Shown: one piece after another, positions 44,661 through 54,766 of the stretch
Layout of the letters: each line of letters begins with the position of its first letter
Numbering within the stretch: position 1 is the first letter of the stretch
Assembly (NCBI RefSeq): GCF_014204715.1
Contig: NZ_JACHLY010000001.1
Coordinates: 620,001 to 684,000 of the forward strand
DNA: 64,000 nucleotides
Origin: Streptomonospora salina
Lineage (GTDB): Bacteria; Actinomycetota; Actinomycetes; Streptosporangiales; Streptosporangiaceae
Direction: 5' to 3'
Notes under the pieces: model-generated
Databases searched by the model: none
Told to the model about the DNA's origin: nothing
The model's input: the letters and a program-made list of their open reading frames with translations, nothing else
Position numbers and translations under genes: made by a program

Positions 44661-45524
44661 ATGCCCTCTGCAGACGATCCCGGCTCCGCGGACGACCCGC
44701 GCCGCGGCTCGGACGGCGAACGGGCCGGCGGCGGCCGGCTGCGCGACTGCCTCGACGGGCTGCGCATGGCCGCGGGCACGCTGACGGCGGTGCCGGTCGC
44801 GGCGCCGCGGGTCGACCGCACCGCTGCGCGCTGGGCCATGGTGTCGGCGCCGCTCGTCGGCGCGCTGCTGGGAGCCGCCGGCGCGGCCGTTCTGGTGTTG
44901 GCGGCGGCCGCCGGCCTGCCGGGTTTCCTGGCGGGCATCGCGGCCGTGGGGGCGCTGGCGCTGCTGACCCGCGGACTGCACCTGGACGGGTTGGCCGATC
45001 TCGCCGACGGCCTGGGCAGCGGCCGCCCGCCCGAGCAGGCCGTGGAGGTGATGCGGCGCTCGGACATCGGGCCGTTCGGCGTGATCACCCTCGTACTCGT
45101 GCTGGCCGCCCAGGCCGCGGCACTCGGCGCGATCGCCGGCGCCTCTCCGGCGGCCGCGGCCGCGGCCCTGGTCGCCGCCGCCGCGACCGGCCGTTTGGCC
45201 ATCACCTGGGCGTGCACCCCGCGGGTGCCCCCCGCCCGCCCCGAGGGGCTCGGCGCGTTCGTATCCGGAACGGTTCCCTACCGGGCCGCGGGCGCGGCGA
45301 CGGGGGCGGTCCTCCTGGCGGCCGCCGCGGCCGGGTTCGCCACGGGCGGCGGCCCGTTCGCGCTGTGGTGCGCCGCCGCGGCCGCCGCAGGGCTGGGCGC
45401 CGCCGCCGCACTGCTGGCCCGCGCGGTCGCCCGCACCGGCGGCATCACCGGCGACACGCTCGGCGCCCTGTCCGAAACGGCGACCACCGCGGTCCTGGTG
45501 GTCGCCGCCGCCGGCGCGGCCTGA
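44661..45524 (+). CDS. cobS: Adenosylcobinamide-GDP ribazoletransferase
   Basis: A 287-residue polytopic membrane enzyme (cobalamin-5'-phosphate synthase) joining alpha-ribazole to adenosylcobinamide-GDP. ‘RGLHLDGLADLADGLG’ (~95-110), ‘RRSDIGPFG’ (~131) and ‘GGITGDTLGALSE’ (~258) are diagnostic. The N-terminal ~35 residues are an extra polar extension; a downstream start is possible. It works directly after CobU. Confidence 0.9.
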   Translation: MPSADDPGSADDPRRGSDGERAGGGRLRDCLDGLRMAAGTLTAVPVAAPRVDRTAARWAMVSAPLVGALLGAAGAAVLVLAAAAGLPGFLAGIAAVGALALLTRGLHLDGLADLADGLGSGRPPEQAVEVMRRSDIGPFGVITLVLVLAAQAAALGAIAGASPAAAAAALVAAAATGRLAITWACTPRVPPARPEGLGAFVSGTVPYRAAGAATGAVLLAAAAAGFATGGGPFALWCAAAAAAGLGAAAALLARAVARTGGITGDTLGALSETATTAVLVVAAAGAA

Positions 45525-45991
45525 GCACGCCGGCCGCACCCGCCTTCCGGTGCCGCCGCCCGCTCACCCCGCCGGCGGGCTACCGACGAGTAGGGCTTGT
45601 TGGCATCGTCACATTTGTTCACAGCGCCTGCTGTGCGCCGCTCCAGCGCACCCGACCGCGCCGGTTCCGCCCTCAGTCCACCGGGCGACCTGCGCTTTTC
45701 CGCCTCGGCCGCGGCGTCGCAGCGGGCGGGCGGCTCCGCCCCGGCGGCCCGTGCGCCGGGCCGCCGCCGCTTCGGCCGAGCCGCAGGTGAGCGGTGTCCG
45801 GGGGCCACCGCGCCGACTTCACCGGACGGGGCCCGCGTCGGAGCGGTTCCAGGCCGGTCCGCGGCCTCCGCGCTCCCCACCCGACGGGCCGGCTCCGCCC
45901 GGGCGCCGACCGGCGCGATCGTCGTCCGCATGCGCGGCCGCGCCGCGGGCCAGGTGCCCGGGGGCACGTCACAAGAGCTAGCATCGGGGAC
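45525..45991. other. Intergenic region between cobS and pepA
   Basis: About 465 bp without a gene. An AT-richer stretch at 45595-45625 holds two TCACA repeats exactly 10 bp apart (45609-45613, 45619-45623). TAGCAT (45979-45984) is a -10-like hexamer 7 nt before the pepA GTG. Confidence 0.4.
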
Positions 45992-47497
45992 GTGAGCACG
46001 TCGTTGTCAGTAAATACGGAATCCCCCGCCTCTCTCGACGTCGACGCGGTGGTGGTGGGCTACCATCCGGCGGACGACGGGCCCCGGCCCGCGTCCGGCG
46101 CCGACACCGTCGACGCCGCCTTCCCCGGCGGCCTTGGCGCGACCCTGTCGCTGCTCGGCGCCACGGGCGCCGCCGAGGAGGTGCGCAGCGTCCCCAGCCA
46201 GGGCGCGGTGACCGCACCGGTGGTGATCGCGGTCGGCCTCGGCGCACCCCCGGGCTCCGGCGAATCCCCCGACCCCGACGCCGTCGCGCGCGCCGCGGGC
46301 GCGGCCCTGCGTTCGCGCGGGACCGGCCAGTCCCGCATCGCCCTGGCGCTGCCCGCCGACACCCCCGAACTGGTGCAGGCGGCGGCACTGGGCGCCCTGC
46401 TGGGCGACTACTCCTTCGTCCGCTACCGCACCGATGAGAACGCCCGCACCCCCGCCGACGAACTGCTGGTGACCGGCACCACCGCGGGAGCGCAGGAGGC
46501 CGCCGAGCGCGCCGCCACCCTCGCCGACGGCGTGGGCCTCACCCGCGACCTGGTCAACACGGCCCCCGCCGACCTGGTGCCCGAGGACCTCGCGGAGATC
46601 GCGTCCGAGGTCGCGCGCGACGAAGGCCTGGGTGTGGAGGTCCTCGACGAGACCGCACTGGCCGAAGGCGGCTACGGCGGCCTCGTCGGTGTCGGCCAGG
46701 GCTCCGACAACCCGCCGCGACTGGTCCGCCTGGAGTACAGCCACCCCGAGGCGAGCCGCACTGTCGCGTTCGTGGGCAAGGGCATCACCTTCGACTCCGG
46801 CGGCCTGTCGCTGAAGCCCGCCTCCGGCATGGACTGGATGAAGTCCGACATGGGCGGAGCCGCAGCGGTGCTGGGCGCCATGCGCGCCATCGCGCGGCTT
46901 CAGCCGTCCGTCAACGCGGTGGCCTACCTCGCCATCGCCGAGAACATGCCCGGCGGAAGCGCCCAGCGCCCCTCCGACGTGCTGACGATCTACGGCGGCA
47001 CGACCGTCGAGGTGCTCAACACCGACGCCGAGGGCCGCCTGGTGATGGCCGACGCGCTCGTGCGCGCGCACGAGGACGCGCCCGACCTGATCGTGGACGT
47101 CGCCACCCTCACCGGGGCACAGCTGGTCGCCCTGGGCACCCGGGTCTTCGGCGTCATGGCCAACGACGACGGCGTACGCGAGGGCGTCGTGGCCGCCGCC
47201 ACCGCCGCCGGGGAACAGTCCTGGCCCATGCCGCTGCCCCCGGAACTGCGCCAGGGCCTGGACTCCTCCGTCGCCGACATCGCCAACGTGGCCGGCGAAC
47301 GCTGGGGCGGGATGCTCAGCGCGGGCCTCTTCCTCAAGGAGTTCATCCAAGACGGCACGCACTGGGCCCACATCGACATCGCCGGACCGTCCTTCAACCA
47401 GGGCGGCCCCTTCGGGTACACACCCAAGGGGGGCACCGGTGCCGCCACCCGCACCCTGGTGCGGATCGCGGAGAACCACGCAGCGCGCGGGGACTGA
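45992..47497 (+). CDS. pepA: Leucyl aminopeptidase (M17)
   Basis: A 501-residue, two-metal M17 aminopeptidase that removes N-terminal residues from peptides in the cytoplasm. The metal and catalytic region ‘VGKGITFDSGGLSLKP’ (~256-271), ‘MKSDMGGAAAV’ (~280) and the signature NTDAEGRL (~343-350) are intact. GTG 45992 lies 7 nt after TAGCAT, without a ribosome site, so leaderless. Confidence 0.94.
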   Translation: MSTSLSVNTESPASLDVDAVVVGYHPADDGPRPASGADTVDAAFPGGLGATLSLLGATGAAEEVRSVPSQGAVTAPVVIAVGLGAPPGSGESPDPDAVARAAGAALRSRGTGQSRIALALPADTPELVQAAALGALLGDYSFVRYRTDENARTPADELLVTGTTAGAQEAAERAATLADGVGLTRDLVNTAPADLVPEDLAEIASEVARDEGLGVEVLDETALAEGGYGGLVGVGQGSDNPPRLVRLEYSHPEASRTVAFVGKGITFDSGGLSLKPASGMDWMKSDMGGAAAVLGAMRAIARLQPSVNAVAYLAIAENMPGGSAQRPSDVLTIYGGTTVEVLNTDAEGRLVMADALVRAHEDAPDLIVDVATLTGAQLVALGTRVFGVMANDDGVREGVVAAATAAGEQSWPMPLPPELRQGLDSSVADIANVAGERWGGMLSAGLFLKEFIQDGTHWAHIDIAGPSFNQGGPFGYTPKGGTGAATRTLVRIAENHAARGD

Positions 47498-47629
47498 CGC
47501 CAGAGCCGGCCCGCGGCCTCGGCACGCCCCGACGAAAAGACAGCGGTGTCCGGGCGCCACCCCGCCCGGCCCCGCGGACGCGTCCGATCCAGACGAACAT
47601 TCACATCCACATCAAGGAGTGTCCTTCCC

Positions 47630-49006
47630 GTGAGTGAGAACGGCGGCACCTTCGACCTGGTGATCCTGGGAGCCGGCAGCGGTGGCTACGCCGCCGCCAT
47701 CCGCGCCTCCGAGCTGGGCATGAAGGTCGCCCTGATCGAGAAGAACAAGCTCGGGGGCACGTGCCTGCACGTCGGCTGCATCCCCACCAAGGCGCTGCTG
47801 CACTCGGCCGAGGTCGCCGACGCCGCGCGGGACAGCGAGACCTTCGGTGTCAAAGCGACCTTCGACGGCATCGACATGGCGGGCGTCAACGCCTACAAGG
47901 ACAAGGTCGTCTCCCGCATGTTCAAGGGGCTGACCGGCCTGATCAAGGCCCACGGCATCACCGTGGTCGAGGGCGAGGGCCGTCTCACCGGGCGCGACCG
48001 GGTGACGGTCGGCGACACCGTCTACACGGGCGCCAACATCCTGCTGGCCAGCGGATCCAAGCCCAAGACGCTCGGTCTGGACATCGACGGCGAGAAGGTC
48101 ATCACCAGCGAGCACGCCCTGGAGATGCAGAACGTCCCCGAGTCGGTCGTGGTGCTGGGCGGCGGCGTGATCGGCGTCGAGTTCGCCAGCGTGTACCGCT
48201 CCTACGGCGCCGAGGTCACCATCGTCGAGGCGCTTCCGCACCTGCTCCCGCTGGAGGACGAGTCCACCTCCAAGCAGTTGGAGCGGGCGTTCCGCAAGCG
48301 CGGCATCAAGTACGAGCTCAACACCCCGTTCGAGAGCGTCAAAACCACCGACTCCGGCGTCAGCGTCAGCCTGCAGGGCGGCAAGGCGCTGGAGGCCGAG
48401 ACCATGCTGGTGGCCATCGGCCGCGCTCCGGTCTCGGACGGCCTCGGCTACGAGGACAACGGCGTCGAGATGGAGCGCGGCTTCGTCAAGGTCGACGAGA
48501 ACATGCACACCGGCGTGGGCAACATCTACGCCGTGGGCGATCTGATCCCGACGCTGCAGCTGGCACACGCCGGCTTCGCCGAAGGCATCTACGTCGCCGA
48601 GCAGATCGCCGGGCTCAACCCGCCGGCGATCGACTACGACGGTGTCCCGCGCATCACCTACTCCGAGCCCGAGGTCGCCTCCGTCGGCCTGACCTCGGCC
48701 ACGGCCCAGGAGCGCGGCTACGAGACCGTCGAGATCGACTACAACCTCGGCGGCAACGGCAAGAGCCAGATCCTGCAGACGCAGGGCTCGATCAAGGTCA
48801 TCGCGCAGAAGGACGGTCCGGTCCTGGGCGTGCACATGATCGGCTCCCGCGTGGGCGAGCTGACCGCGGAAGGGCAGCTGATCTACAACTGGGAGGCGCT
48901 TCCCTCCGAAGTGGCCCAGCTCGTGCACCCTCACCCCACGCAGTCCGAGGCGATCGGCGAGGCCCATCTGGCACTGGCCGGAAAGCCGCTGCACGTTCAC
49001 GAGTAG
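47630..49006 (+). CDS. lpd: Dihydrolipoyl dehydrogenase (E3)
   Basis: A 458-residue FAD enzyme that reoxidises the lipoyl arm of 2-oxoacid dehydrogenases with NAD+. FAD-binding GAGSGGYAAA (~15), redox-active disulfide GGTCLHVGCIP (~42-52), NAD-binding GGGVIGVEFA (~178) and the C-terminal catalytic HPHPTQSE (~436) are present. GTG 47630 is preceded by AAGGAG. A strong terminator separates it from sucB. Confidence 0.95.
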   Translation: MSENGGTFDLVILGAGSGGYAAAIRASELGMKVALIEKNKLGGTCLHVGCIPTKALLHSAEVADAARDSETFGVKATFDGIDMAGVNAYKDKVVSRMFKGLTGLIKAHGITVVEGEGRLTGRDRVTVGDTVYTGANILLASGSKPKTLGLDIDGEKVITSEHALEMQNVPESVVVLGGGVIGVEFASVYRSYGAEVTIVEALPHLLPLEDESTSKQLERAFRKRGIKYELNTPFESVKTTDSGVSVSLQGGKALEAETMLVAIGRAPVSDGLGYEDNGVEMERGFVKVDENMHTGVGNIYAVGDLIPTLQLAHAGFAEGIYVAEQIAGLNPPAIDYDGVPRITYSEPEVASVGLTSATAQERGYETVEIDYNLGGNGKSQILQTQGSIKVIAQKDGPVLGVHMIGSRVGELTAEGQLIYNWEALPSEVAQLVHPHPTQSEAIGEAHLALAGKPLHVHE

Positions 49007-49012
49007 GCGATC

Positions 49013-49043
49013 GCGGGGCGGGCCGGGGCTCGCCCCGCTTTTT
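49013..49043 (+). terminator. Intrinsic terminator of lpd
   Basis: GCGGGGCGGGCC pairs with GGCTCGCCCCGC and is followed by TTTTT. A canonical rho-independent terminator, showing that lpd and sucB are separate transcription units. Confidence 0.85.
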
Positions 49044-49084
49044 CGTCGTTTCCCCGCGTTCCGCACGTCCACTTAAGAGGAACC

Positions 49085-50515
49085 ATGCCGACTTCCGTAA
49101 CAATGCCCGAGCTGGGCGAAAGCGTCACCGAGGGCACAGTCACCCAGTGGCTGAAGCAGGAGGGCGACCGCGTCGAGGCCGACGAGCCCCTCCTGGAGGT
49201 GGCGACCGACAAGGTCGACACCGAGATCCCCGCCCCAGCGGCGGGGGTGCTGTCCAGGATTCTCGTCTCCGAGGACGAGACCGTGGGGATCGGCGCGGAG
49301 ATCGCGGTCATCGGCGGGGAGGACGAGGCCGCCGGCGGTGGCGGCGGGCAGGCCGAGGCGCCCGCGGCCGAGGCGCCTGCCGCCGAGCCCCGAGAGCAGG
49401 CGCCGGCGCCGGCGCCGGAACCCGAGCCCGCCCCGCAGCCGCAGGCCGCCGCCCCGGCGGAGCCCGATCCCGAACCCGCGCCCACGTCCCAGCCGCGCCC
49501 CAGCCGCGAGGACGTCACCCCTCCGGTGGATGTGGAGACCGTCAGCGGCACCGGCCGCTCCGCCGACACCGACGCCGTCACCGAAGCCTACGTGACCCCG
49601 CTGGTGCGCAAGCTCGCCGCCGAGGAGGGCGTGGACCTCGGCACGGTGCAGGGAACCGGTGTCGGCGGCCGCATCCGCAAGCAGGACGTGCAGGAAGCCG
49701 CCGCCCGCAAGCGCCGCGGCGGGCAGGCCGGCGGCGGTGGCGGGCGGGCGCCCGCGCCCGCCCGCCGCCCCGTGGTCGCCGACACCAAGCTGCGCGGCAC
49801 CACCGAGACCATGTCGCGGCTGCGCCAGACCATCGCCGACCAGATGGCGGAGTCCCTGCGGATCTCGGCCGAGGTCACGCAGGTGGTCGAGGTCGACGTC
49901 ACCGACATCGCCCGCCTGCGCGACCGCGCGGCCGCGCAGTTCGAGGAGCGCGAGGGCGTGGAGCTGGGCTTCTTCCCGTTCTTCGCGCTGGCCACGGTCG
50001 AGGCGCTCAAGGCCCACCCCAAGCTCAACGCGGTCATCAACAGCGCCGACTACGAGGTCACCTACCACAGCCTCGAAAACCTCGGTATCTCGGTGGACAC
50101 CGATCCGGGACTGCTCGTACCGGTGGTCAAGGACGCCGGCGACCTCAACCTCGGCGGTCTGGCGCGCAAGATCGCCGATCTGACCGAACGGGCGCACACC
50201 GGCAGCCTCAACCCCGACGAGCTGAGCGGCGGCACGTTCACGCTGGCCGACACCGGTGCAGTGGGGGCGCTGTTCGACACCCCCATCATCAACCAGCCGC
50301 AGGTGGGCATCCTCAGCACCGGTGCAGTCGTCAAGCGCCCCGTCGTGGTCGACGATCCCGAACTGGGCGAGGTCATCGCGGTGCGGTCGATGATGTACCT
50401 GGCGCTGACCCACGACCACCGGCTGATCGACAGCGCCGACGCGGCGCGGTTCCTGCAGGACCTGCGCGCGCGCCTGGAAGAGGGCGCGTTCGAGGCCGAG
50501 GTCGGGTTGGCCTGA
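49085..50515 (+). CDS. sucB: Dihydrolipoyl acyltransferase E2 (2-oxoglutarate dehydrogenase type)
   Basis: 476 residues. One lipoyl domain (~1-77, with the lipoylated Lys in ATDKVDT, ~43), an Ala/Pro-rich linker, a peripheral-subunit-binding domain (~170-205, ‘[15 protein letters not shown]’) and the catalytic domain (~240-476). In the active-site motif the His and Asp remain (DHRLID) but the usual following Gly is Ser. SucB needs the LipB/LipA products encoded just downstream and Lpd upstream. Confidence 0.92.
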   Translation: MPTSVTMPELGESVTEGTVTQWLKQEGDRVEADEPLLEVATDKVDTEIPAPAAGVLSRILVSEDETVGIGAEIAVIGGEDEAAGGGGGQAEAPAAEAPAAEPREQAPAPAPEPEPAPQPQAAAPAEPDPEPAPTSQPRPSREDVTPPVDVETVSGTGRSADTDAVTEAYVTPLVRKLAAEEGVDLGTVQGTGVGGRIRKQDVQEAAARKRRGGQAGGGGGRAPAPARRPVVADTKLRGTTETMSRLRQTIADQMAESLRISAEVTQVVEVDVTDIARLRDRAAAQFEEREGVELGFFPFFALATVEALKAHPKLNAVINSADYEVTYHSLENLGISVDTDPGLLVPVVKDAGDLNLGGLARKIADLTERAHTGSLNPDELSGGTFTLADTGAVGALFDTPIINQPQVGILSTGAVVKRPVVVDDPELGEVIAVRSMMYLALTHDHRLIDSADAARFLQDLRARLEEGAFEAEVGLA

Positions 50516-50547
50516 CGCAGCTGCCCGGCAGCGACGCGGAAAGCGGA

Positions 50548-50586
50548 CGGGGCGGTACCCGGAATCGGGTACCGCCCCGCTTTTAC
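50548..50586 (+). terminator. Intrinsic terminator of sucB
   Basis: GGGGCGGTACCCG-GAAT-CGGGTACCGCCCC, a 13-bp perfect stem followed by GCTTTT. Canonical rho-independent terminator. Confidence 0.9.
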
Positions 50587-50680
50587 CCCACCATTCACCA
50601 TCCCCCTGGTGATCCCCATCACCAAAGGTCTGCGCCGCGGCGCTCGACACGAGCGCCGCTCACTGCGGAACACCCGGTTA

Positions 50681-50708
50681 CGTAGTGTCCTGCCGTGCTG
50701 ACACTACG
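50681..50708. promoter_or_regulatory. Inverted repeat CGTAGTGTC-N10-GACACTACG
   Basis: Nine-bp perfect arms with a 10-nt centre, between the sucB terminator and the SDR gene, without a T-tract. It resembles a dimeric regulator site; the regulator is unknown. Confidence 0.45.
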
Positions 50709-50846
50709 GTATCGGCGTCCGAGGTGCCACCGCAGCCGATTGGCGGAAACCGGCCACGCCGGTTGCACGGCGTTAGCGGGGCGGCCCCGGACGCGGCGCC
50801 CGGATCCTCTGGCGTGCCGGCCGCCCGGTCGGGTAGAGAGTGCGGC

Positions 50847-51737
50847 ATGCGAGTCGCGATCACCGGAGCCTCCGGGCTCGTCGGATCCGCCCTGGCGGAC
50901 TCCCTGTCCGAGGACGGCCACGGGGTGGTGCGCGTCGTCCGGCGCCCCGCACGCAGCTCGGACGAAGCCGAGTGGCGCCCGGACGAGGGCTACCTCGACA
51001 CCGGCCGCCTCGCCGGCGCGGACGCGGTCGTGCACCTGGCCGGCCAACCGATCGGGCCGGCCCGCTGGACGCGCCGCTACCGGCGCGGGCTGTGGGACAG
51101 CCGGGTGCCGGCCACGCGGGGTCTGGCCGCCGCGCTGGCCGGGATGGAGGCCCCGCCCCCGCGGCTGGTGTCGGGCTCTGCCGTGGGCTTCTACGGCGAT
51201 ACCGGCGACCGGACCGCCGGCGAGGACGCCCCGCGCGGCGACGGCTTCCTGGCCGAACTGGTGGCCGCTTGGGAGGGCGCCACCGCCCCCGCCGAAGAGG
51301 CGGGGATCCCGGTGGTCCACGCGCGCACCGGAATCGTGCTCGCGCGTTCGGGCGGACTGCTGGGCACGGTGCTGCCGATGTTCCGGCTCGGGCTGGGCGC
51401 CCGGCTGGGCAGCGGCCGCCAGTACATCTCCTGGATCGCGCTGGCCGACGAGGTCGCAGCGCTGCGGTTCCTGCTGGAGCGCCCCGGCATCACGGGCCCG
51501 GTGAACCTGGTCGCGCCCGATCCGGTCACCAACGCCGAATACACCCGGCAGGTGGCGCGGGCGGTGCACCGGCCCGCCGTCCTGGCGGTTCCGGGATTCG
51601 CGATGCGGGCGGCACTGGGCGGTTTCGCCGACGAGGCGGCGCTCGTCAGTCAGCGGGCCGCGCCCGAACGCCTCCGGAGTGCGGGCTATTCCTTCCTCCG
51701 CCCGGAGCTGTCCGGTGCCCTATCCGACATCGCCTAA
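50847..51737 (+). CDS. SDR-family epimerase-like protein (TIGR01777/YfcH type)
   Basis: 296 residues. N-terminal Rossmann motif TGASGLVGSAL (~6-16), ‘DAVVHLAGQPIG’ (~60-71) and the C-terminal DUF1731-like segment (~250-296, ‘QRAAPERLRSAGYSF’). The substrate is unknown. ATG 50847 follows TAGAGA by 7 nt and has no good ribosome site. lipB begins 28 bp downstream. Confidence 0.87.
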   Translation: MRVAITGASGLVGSALADSLSEDGHGVVRVVRRPARSSDEAEWRPDEGYLDTGRLAGADAVVHLAGQPIGPARWTRRYRRGLWDSRVPATRGLAAALAGMEAPPPRLVSGSAVGFYGDTGDRTAGEDAPRGDGFLAELVAAWEGATAPAEEAGIPVVHARTGIVLARSGGLLGTVLPMFRLGLGARLGSGRQYISWIALADEVAALRFLLERPGITGPVNLVAPDPVTNAEYTRQVARAVHRPAVLAVPGFAMRAALGGFADEAALVSQRAAPERLRSAGYSFLRPELSGALSDIA

Positions 51738-51765
51738 GCCATACCCGGGGCATATGGTGGGATGT

Positions 51766-52494
51766 ATGAGTGAGCTCGTCTTCGTCCGCCTCGGCGAGGC
51801 TCCCGTCCCCTTCCACGAGGGATGGGACCTGCAGAAGCGGGTGCACGCCGACCGGGTCGGCGATCGCGTCCCCGATACCGTCCTGGTGCTGGAGCACGAG
51901 CCGGTCTACACCGCGGGCAAACGCACCGGGGCCGGGGACCGCCCCCTGGCCGACCCCGGCGCGCCCGTCGTCGACATCGACCGCGGCGGCAAGCTCACCT
52001 GGCACGGCCCCGGCCAGGCCACGGTCTACCCGATCGTGCGGCTGGGGGATCCGATCGACGTGGTCGCCTACGTGCGGATGCTGGAGGAAGCCCTCATCCG
52101 CACGCTCGCGGAATTCGGGCTGGCGGGCAAGCGGGTCGAGGACCGCACCGGCGTCTGGCTGGAGGCCGATCCGGGCCGCGGCCTGGCGGAACGCAAGATC
52201 GCCGCGATCGGCTGCCGGATCGCCCGCGGGGTCGGCATGCACGGGCTCGCGCTGAACTGCGCCAACGACCTCGGCTGGTTCGACCGGATCGTTCCCTGCG
52301 GCATCACCGACGCCGGCGTCACGTCGCTCTCGGCCGAGCTGGGCCGCGAGGTCGCCGTCGCCGAAGCCGTTCCCGTCGTCGAGCGCCATCTGGCCGCGGT
52401 GCTGGGCGCCGGGGACTACCGCGTCCAGGACCGCGTGCCCGCACCGGCCCGCGAGGCCGGACCGGCCAGCGAGGCCGAGCCGGCCGGAGCCTGA
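51766..52494 (+). CDS. lipB: Octanoyltransferase
   Basis: A 242-residue enzyme that moves octanoate from acyl carrier protein to lipoyl domains. ‘[12 protein letters not shown]’ (~71-82), ‘[17 protein letters not shown]’ (~145) and catalytic ‘PCGITDAG’ (~178) are diagnostic. The last ~25 residues are an extra Ala/Glu-rich tail. ATG 51766 lies 7 nt after TATGGT (51753-51758), so leaderless. lipA follows 56 bp later. Confidence 0.93.
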   Translation: MSELVFVRLGEAPVPFHEGWDLQKRVHADRVGDRVPDTVLVLEHEPVYTAGKRTGAGDRPLADPGAPVVDIDRGGKLTWHGPGQATVYPIVRLGDPIDVVAYVRMLEEALIRTLAEFGLAGKRVEDRTGVWLEADPGRGLAERKIAAIGCRIARGVGMHGLALNCANDLGWFDRIVPCGITDAGVTSLSAELGREVAVAEAVPVVERHLAAVLGAGDYRVQDRVPAPAREAGPASEAEPAGA

Positions 52495-52550
52495 ACAGGC
52501 TGCCGTACCACGACCTCCCCACGAGGGAAGCAGGAAAGGAAGGGTCCGCG

Positions 52551-53492
52551 TTGACCGTCACTCCTGAGGGCCGCAAGCTGCTGCGGATCGAGGCCCGCAA
52601 CAGCGAGACGCCCATCGAGAGGAAGCCGTCCTGGATCAAGATCAAGGCGAAGATGGGGCCGGAGTACTCCGCGCTGCACTCCCTGGTCAAGCGCGAAGGA
52701 CTGCACACGGTCTGCCAAGAGGCGGGCTGCCCCAACATCTACGAGTGCTGGGAGGACCGCGAGGCGACCTTCCTCATCGGCGGTGACCAGTGCACACGGC
52801 GGTGCGACTTCTGCCAGATCTCCACGGGCAAGCCCAGCCCGCTGGACCGCATGGAGCCCACCAAGGTGGCCGAGTCGGTCCGCAAGATGGAGCTGCGCTA
52901 CGCGACGGTCACCGGCGTGGCGCGCGACGACCTCGACGACGGCGGGGCCTGGCTCTACGCCGAGACCGTGCGCAAGATCCACGAGCTCAACCCCGGCACC
53001 GGCGTCGAGCTGCTGATCCCCGACTTCAACTCCGACGACGACCAGCTGGGCGAGGTCTTCGGCTCCCGCCCCGAGGTCCTGGCGCACAACACCGAGACCG
53101 TTCCGCGGATCTTCAAGCGGATCCGCCCGGGATTCCGCTATGAGCGCTCGCTGGGGGTCATCACCAAGGCGCGCGACGCGGGGCTGGTCACCAAGTCCAA
53201 CCTGATCCTGGGCATGGGCGAGGACCGCCAGGAGATCAGCGAGGCCATGCGCGACCTGCACGAGGCCGGTTGCGACCTGCTGACCATCACCCAGTACCTG
53301 CGGCCGTCCAAGCACCACCACCCCATCGACCGCTGGGTGCGCCCCGAGGAGTTCGTCGAGCTGTCCGAGGAGGCCGAGGAGATCGGGTTCTCGGGCGTCA
53401 TGTCGGGACCGCTGGTGCGCTCCTCCTACCGCGCCGGCCGGCTGTACAAGCAGGCCGTCGAGAAGCGCGAGCAGGTCGCCGCGGGCAGCTGA
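52551..53492 (+). CDS. lipA: Lipoyl synthase (radical SAM)
   Basis: A 313-residue enzyme that inserts two sulfur atoms into octanoyl groups. Auxiliary cluster cysteines lie in [12 protein letters not shown] (~50-61), and the radical SAM CxxxCxxC is CTRRCDFC (~76-83). The C-terminal SSYRAG carries the Ser ligand to the auxiliary cluster. TTG 52551 follows a purine-rich AGGAAAGGAAGG. It acts on the octanoylated E2 made by LipB. Confidence 0.95.
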   Translation: MTVTPEGRKLLRIEARNSETPIERKPSWIKIKAKMGPEYSALHSLVKREGLHTVCQEAGCPNIYECWEDREATFLIGGDQCTRRCDFCQISTGKPSPLDRMEPTKVAESVRKMELRYATVTGVARDDLDDGGAWLYAETVRKIHELNPGTGVELLIPDFNSDDDQLGEVFGSRPEVLAHNTETVPRIFKRIRPGFRYERSLGVITKARDAGLVTKSNLILGMGEDRQEISEAMRDLHEAGCDLLTITQYLRPSKHHHPIDRWVRPEEFVELSEEAEEIGFSGVMSGPLVRSSYRAGRLYKQAVEKREQVAAGS

Positions 53493-53552
53493 ATCCTGCG
53501 CGAACGCTGCGCCGGCGGTCCGCGACCGGGGCCGGGGACAACGTAACGAAGC

Positions 53553-53581
53553 TGAGACGGCGGCCGGGGGCCGCCGTCTCA
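53553..53581 (+). terminator. Terminator of lipA
   Basis: TGAGACGGCGGCC-GGG-GGCCGCCGTCTCA, a perfect 13-bp stem 60 bp after the lipA stop, with only a weak T-rich tail. Confidence 0.7.
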
Positions 53582-53803
53582 CGTTCGCTCGGTCGCGGCC
53601 CATATCCTGGCAGGAGAGCACGCGGCACAGGCGCCGGCCACCGGGGCGAGGCGTTCGGCTGTGGGCCTGCACCGGCCAGACGAGCGGCGTGCGGCCGAGG
53701 CCATCGGGGCGCGCCCGACGAGCAGGTTCGAGCGATAGGAGGACGGGCAGGAAGTGGCGGCTCCCGTCGGTGCACCGCAGAGTGCACCCTGCCCGGAAAT
53801 GTG

Positions 53804-54550
53804 ATGGCGAAGAAGCCCAAGGACACCAAGGCACCCGCGACCCCGGCGCAAGGCGCCTCCGACCAGGGCGGCGCGCAGAAGCCGCCCGGCAGGTTCAAGC
53901 AGTTCGCCATGGTCGTCCGGGTGGTGCACCGGCAGAGTCCGCGCACCATCCCCATCGCGGTCGGGATCTTCCTGGCGGTGCTCGCGGTCGCCGTCGCCGG
54001 CGGGAGCGTCGTCGGCGGATGGCTGTACTGGGGGCCGCTCGGTTTCGCTGTGGCGTTCCTCGCCGGATTCTTCTACTTCACCCGCGCCACGCAGCGGTTG
54101 CAGTACCAGATGCTGGAGGGTCAGCTCGGCGCGGCCACGGCGGTGCTGGACAACCTGCGCGGCGACTGGACCACCGAGCCCGGGGTCGGCGCCAACCGGC
54201 AGATGGACGTCGTCCACCGCGCGGTCGGCAAAGCCGGTGTGGTGCTGGTGGGCGAAGGCGACCCCGGCCGGCTGAAGGGGTTGCTCGCCGCCGAGAAGAA
54301 GAAGGTGGCGCGCGTCGCGCACAACACCCCGATCTACGACTTGCAGGTGGGCAAGGGCGAGTCGCAGGTGCCCATCTCCCAGTTGCAGCGCCGGCTGCTC
54401 AAGCTGCCGCGCAACCTGGACAAGGGCGAGGTCGCCGAGCTGCGCTACCGGCTCAAGGCGCTGCCGGCGTCGATGCAGATGCCCAAGGGCCCCATGCCCA
54501 AGGGCGCGAAAATGCCCAAGGGCCCCAAGGCCTCGGGCGGCGGGAACTGA
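53804..54550 (+). CDS. DUF4191 membrane protein
   Basis: 248 residues. A basic N-terminus, two membrane helices (~47-90) and a cytoplasmic part with ‘AVLDNLRGDW’ and ‘VLVGEGDPGRLKGLLAAEKKKVAR’ (~146-169), typical of DUF4191, which is usually encoded next to lipA in actinobacteria, as here. The C-terminus has MPKGP repeats. Function unknown. ATG 53804 has GGAAA upstream. Confidence 0.85.
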   Translation: MAKKPKDTKAPATPAQGASDQGGAQKPPGRFKQFAMVVRVVHRQSPRTIPIAVGIFLAVLAVAVAGGSVVGGWLYWGPLGFAVAFLAGFFYFTRATQRLQYQMLEGQLGAATAVLDNLRGDWTTEPGVGANRQMDVVHRAVGKAGVVLVGEGDPGRLKGLLAAEKKKVARVAHNTPIYDLQVGKGESQVPISQLQRRLLKLPRNLDKGEVAELRYRLKALPASMQMPKGPMPKGAKMPKGPKASGGGN

Positions 54551-54766
54551 GGCACCGGCGCCGGGCGTGCGGCGGGACGGCCTCCGCCGCGAACCTCGGG
54601 AGTCCTCCGCGCACCGTCCGGTGCGGGCGCCAGCACCGGTGGCGGCTCCCGCCGGAGGCCGCGGCGTGCGCCGGGCGGCGCGGGGCCGTCTCCGGCGGGC
54701 GGTGCGCGGCGGGTGCGTGAAGCGGAGCGCCTCCGGTCGATCCCTGCCGCTAGGGCCCGGCCCCGC

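Noticed and set aside
45278-45967. Minus-strand frame upstream of cobS with a peptide beginning NKCDDANKPYSS
   Set aside because: After this short stretch it is only the shadow of cobS, and it has no ribosome site.
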